This document shows positions 5,914 through 7,178 of a stretch of 7,178 bases of DNA, in pieces. The notes below the pieces were generated by a model, which was given only the letters and a program-made list of their open reading frames with translations, ran no database searches and had not been told where the DNA came from. The translations under genes and the position numbers were made by a program. Each line of letters starts with the position of its first letter. Position 1 is the stretch's first letter. Source of the stretch: a bacterium (GTDB lineage: Bacteria; Spirochaetota; JAHITG01); contig JAQTRT010000167.1 in the NCBI GenBank assembly GCA_028711675.1, forward strand, positions 1 to 7,178, given 5' to 3'.

Positions 5914-5951
5914 AGCCGGAAGAAGGGATTTCAAAAAAACAGGAACCGGCT
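5914..5951. terminator. Possible weak terminator in the convergent gap
   Basis: The 82-base gap between serA and the convergent GAF-like gene holds the inverted pair AGCCGG (5914-5919) and CCGGCT (5946-5951) with a 26-base loop. On the minus strand it is followed after several bases by a T-rich run (about 5899-5908). The stem is short and the loop long, so it is a poor intrinsic terminator. It is listed because a stop for two converging transcripts is expected here. Confidence 0.25.
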
Positions 5952-5960
5952 ATACGGGAT

Positions 5961-6533
5961 TTATTCGCGGGCGCGGGCCATGCGGTAATCAAGATAATAA
6001 AAGATAAGCTCGCCCATTTTCTTCTTCTTGACATACAGGGGAACGATCAGCTTCCCGGCCACCCTGTCGTTCCTGATGTAATTATGCTCGCTCACTACCA
6101 GGTTATTCTCTGAAAAATCAAGCACCTTGCTCTTCCTTTGCTTTTTCAGGTCTGAGATAAGGACCTTGAGGTCGTTTTTCACCTTGCTCAGGGTCTCCCG
6201 GCTGACCGGCACATACACATGGATATTGGTATAGTATTTCTTGTTGATCTTGATGATCATGATGGTGATATCAGAATTGAATATCCCCTCAAACTTGTAG
6301 ATCACTTCCAGCAGGTTGATGATGCCTTCCACGTTCTTGGAATAACGGAAAACTTCGTATACAAGATTGATGTTCTCGACGAACTTCTTGTTCTCCACAT
6401 AGTTCTCGTTGTAGATATCGACCTTGATGGATTTCTCGATCCTCTTCAGGTCATCGATATCCAGGATATAATTCTTTAAAAAATCGATAATGGAGCTCTC
6501 GTCCTTATCTTTTATTTTTTTAAATTCTTCCAT
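5961..6533 (-). CDS. Uncharacterised protein with GAF-like C-terminal half, partner-switch operon
   Basis: A 190-residue soluble protein that I cannot assign with certainty. The first 55 or so residues are charged and probably helical (MEEFKKIKDKDESS onward). Residues about 56-183 follow a GAF-like order: a helix with LLEVIYKFEGIF (74-85), strands ITIMIIKI (89-96) and IHVYVPV (104-110), a helix with many lysines (113-131), then GKLIVPLYV (160-168) and MGELIFYYLD (173-182), which resembles the last GAF strand pair. The chain ends at ARARE without the usual final GAF helix and without any output domain. It is rich in Lys, Ile and Asn. The ATG at 6531-6533 has AGGGAG just upstream; an earlier in-frame start would overlap the STAS gene and adds an unlikely segment. 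It lies 61 bases after the STAS gene, on the same strand, so it may sense a signal for the kinase/antagonist pair. That role is inference. Confidence 0.65.
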   Translation of the reverse strand: MEEFKKIKDKDESSIIDFLKNYILDIDDLKRIEKSIKVDIYNENYVENKKFVENINLVYEVFRYSKNVEGIINLLEVIYKFEGIFNSDITIMIIKINKKYYTNIHVYVPVSRETLSKVKNDLKVLISDLKKQRKSKVLDFSENNLVVSEHNYIRNDRVAGKLIVPLYVKKKKMGELIFYYLDYRMARARE

Positions 6534-6548
6534 TACATACTCCCTGCT

Positions 6549-6567
6549 GGTCCCGGTCCGGGACCGG
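6549..6567. promoter_or_regulatory. Nested GC-rich palindromes before the GAF-like gene
   Basis: Two overlapping perfect inverted repeats share this 19-base site. GGTCCCGG (6549-6556) pairs with CCGGGACC (6558-6565) around one base, and CCGGTCC (6553-6559) pairs with GGACCGG (6561-6567) around one base. In the mRNA (minus strand) a hairpin would form in the STAS to GAF-like gap, a few bases before the AGGGAG ribosome site. There is no T-run, so it is not a standard terminator. It could lower translation of the last gene, protect an mRNA end, or be a DNA operator. Confidence 0.5.
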
Positions 6568-6594
6568 ATGCGAAGGACCAAAACGGCGAAAAGA

Positions 6595-6939
6595 TCACGT
6601 GAAGGACCGGATGGCATCTTCTTCGGTCTCATAGATATCGAACATGTCGATAAGCTCAACGATCTTGAATATCTTCTTGGCTGTTTCGTTCAGTTTGATG
6701 AGCTTCAGCTGGCCGTTGATCTCCTTTAATTTCCGGGAAACAGCGATGAAAACACGCAGGCCGCTGCTGCTGAGATATTCGATATCGTTCAGGCTCAGGA
6801 TCAGCTTTTTTTTACCGGCCTGAATGAGCTTGCCCAGCTCGGTTTCGATCTCCGATGAATAGAACACATCCAGCCGTCCCTTCAGGTTCACTATAGCCAT
6901 ATCAGGTTTATCATTTACGTTTTTGATCTCCAGACTCAT
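6595..6939 (-). CDS. STAS-domain anti-sigma-factor antagonist (RsbV/SpoIIAA-like)
   Basis: A cytoplasmic 114-residue single STAS domain. Unphosphorylated, such proteins bind an anti-sigma kinase and free its target; phosphorylation on serine switches them off. Seen here are the N-terminal strand pair with LKGRLDVFYSSEIE (19-32), LSLNDIEYLSSSGLR (48-62) and the C-terminal KKIFKIVELIDMFDIY (88-103) typical of the family. By alignment with SpoIIAA (Asp-Ser-Ser-Gly) and RsbV (Asp-Ser-Thr-Gly), Ser58 is the phosphorylation site. Position 57, usually Asp, is Ser, so there are three serines in a row. The ATG at 6937-6939 has AGGAGG 5 bases upstream (6945-6950), overlapping the stop of the upstream kinase gene, so the two are probably translationally coupled. 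The partner sigma factor or other target is not visible. Confidence 0.95.
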   Translation of the reverse strand: MSLEIKNVNDKPDMAIVNLKGRLDVFYSSEIETELGKLIQAGKKKLILSLNDIEYLSSSGLRVFIAVSRKLKEINGQLKLIKLNETAKKIFKIVELIDMFDIYETEEDAIRSFT

Positions 6940-6948
6940 AAAAACCTC

Positions 6949-7178
6949 CTAATTGATGGATGATTTATCAAAATCATCATGATTTCCTTCATTCAGGTAC
7001 TTAACCATCCGCAACTCGTTTTCTCTTCTTCCATCGGTATTTTTAAAGTAAAAATTCACTTCATTCATGAATTTCTTCATTAAAAAAAGGCCGAGGCCTC
7101 CCAGCTTCCTGTCGCTCAGGTTCTGGGTCAGGTCAGGCTTCGGAACTTCCCGGGGATTGAAGGTATGGCCCTTGTCAT
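6949..7178 (-). CDS. Anti-sigma-factor serine kinase / HATPase_c ATP-binding protein (C-terminal part)
   Basis: The C-terminal 76 residues of a GHKL-fold kinase like RsbW or SpoIIAB; the N-terminus lies beyond base 7178. The visible part starts inside the DxGxGF nucleotide box (DKGHTFNPREVPKPDL). It continues through the LSDRKLGGLGLFLMKK glycine box (G2) and ends with a strand typical of the family (NELRMVKYLN). A short charged tail, HDDFDKSSIN, precedes the TAG stop. The conserved Asn of the N box is off the window, so activity cannot be judged. Such kinases bind and inhibit a partner and phosphorylate the STAS antagonist, whose gene begins 9 bases after this stop. Its stop codon overlaps the STAS gene's SD. 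Confidence 0.9.
   Translation of the reverse strand, partial: DKGHTFNPREVPKPDLTQNLSDRKLGGLGLFLMKKFMNEVNFYFKNTDGRRENELRMVKYLNEGNHDDFDKSSIN

Noticed and set aside
6534..6659. Upstream extension of the GAF-like gene overlapping the STAS gene
   Set aside because: The added residues come from the STAS gene's other frame and the palindrome; the ATG at 6533 has a good SD.

Overview
The window looks like part of the chromosome of an anaerobic or microaerophilic bacterium that I cannot place in a phylum. Strong purine-rich Shine-Dalgarno sites stand 5 to 9 bases before most starts. Candidate promoters follow a TTGACA-N16-TAnnnT pattern. The enzymes (flavodiiron protein, rubredoxin, flavoredoxin-type flavin reductase, ferritin-like protein) are the kit anaerobes use against O2, NO and peroxide. 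Genes are densely packed and no stretch over 300 bases lacks one. I saw no tRNA, rRNA, CRISPR array or transposase gene.

Left part (1-3339, all on the minus strand, read right to left): a five-gene operon. It starts from a TTGACG/TATATG promoter with an embedded bulged inverted repeat. The order is a CSCG-type heavy-metal permease with a fused C-terminal HMA domain, a flavin reductase, a rubredoxin, a flavodiiron protein (FprA), and the first codons of a ferritin-like/rubrerythrin-family gene cut by the window edge. Junctions are 21, 11, 0 and 16 bases and several SD sites overlap the preceding stop. The likely electron path is NAD(P)H to flavin reductase to rubredoxin to FprA, reducing O2 to water or NO to N2O. 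The reductase plus rubredoxin pair looks like an unfused version of clostridial high-molecular-weight rubredoxin (Hrb). The permease and ferritin-like protein suggest that metal handling is coupled to oxidative stress.

Middle (3353-5878): an ECF-transporter S-component-like membrane protein (minus) is divergent from a DUF62-family SAM hydroxide adenosyltransferase (plus). Between them lies a striking inverted-repeat element with two perfect 32-base arms, outer 9-base arms and seven TTGACA/TGTCAA hexamers. The outermost hexamers sit exactly where the -35 boxes of both flanking genes should be, so the element appears to supply or replace both promoters. The plus-strand transcript is predicted to be leaderless. 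A short D-3-phosphoglycerate dehydrogenase gene with its own promoter and strong SD follows.

Right part (5961-7178, minus): a partner-switching module. It holds an RsbW/SpoIIAB-like anti-sigma kinase (N-terminus off the window), a STAS anti-sigma-factor antagonist with its phosphorylatable serine, and a 190-residue Lys/Ile/Asn-rich protein with a GAF-like C-terminal half but no visible output domain. A strong nested palindrome lies just before the SD of this last gene. No PP2C phosphatase, which would be expected to reset the switch, is present in the window.
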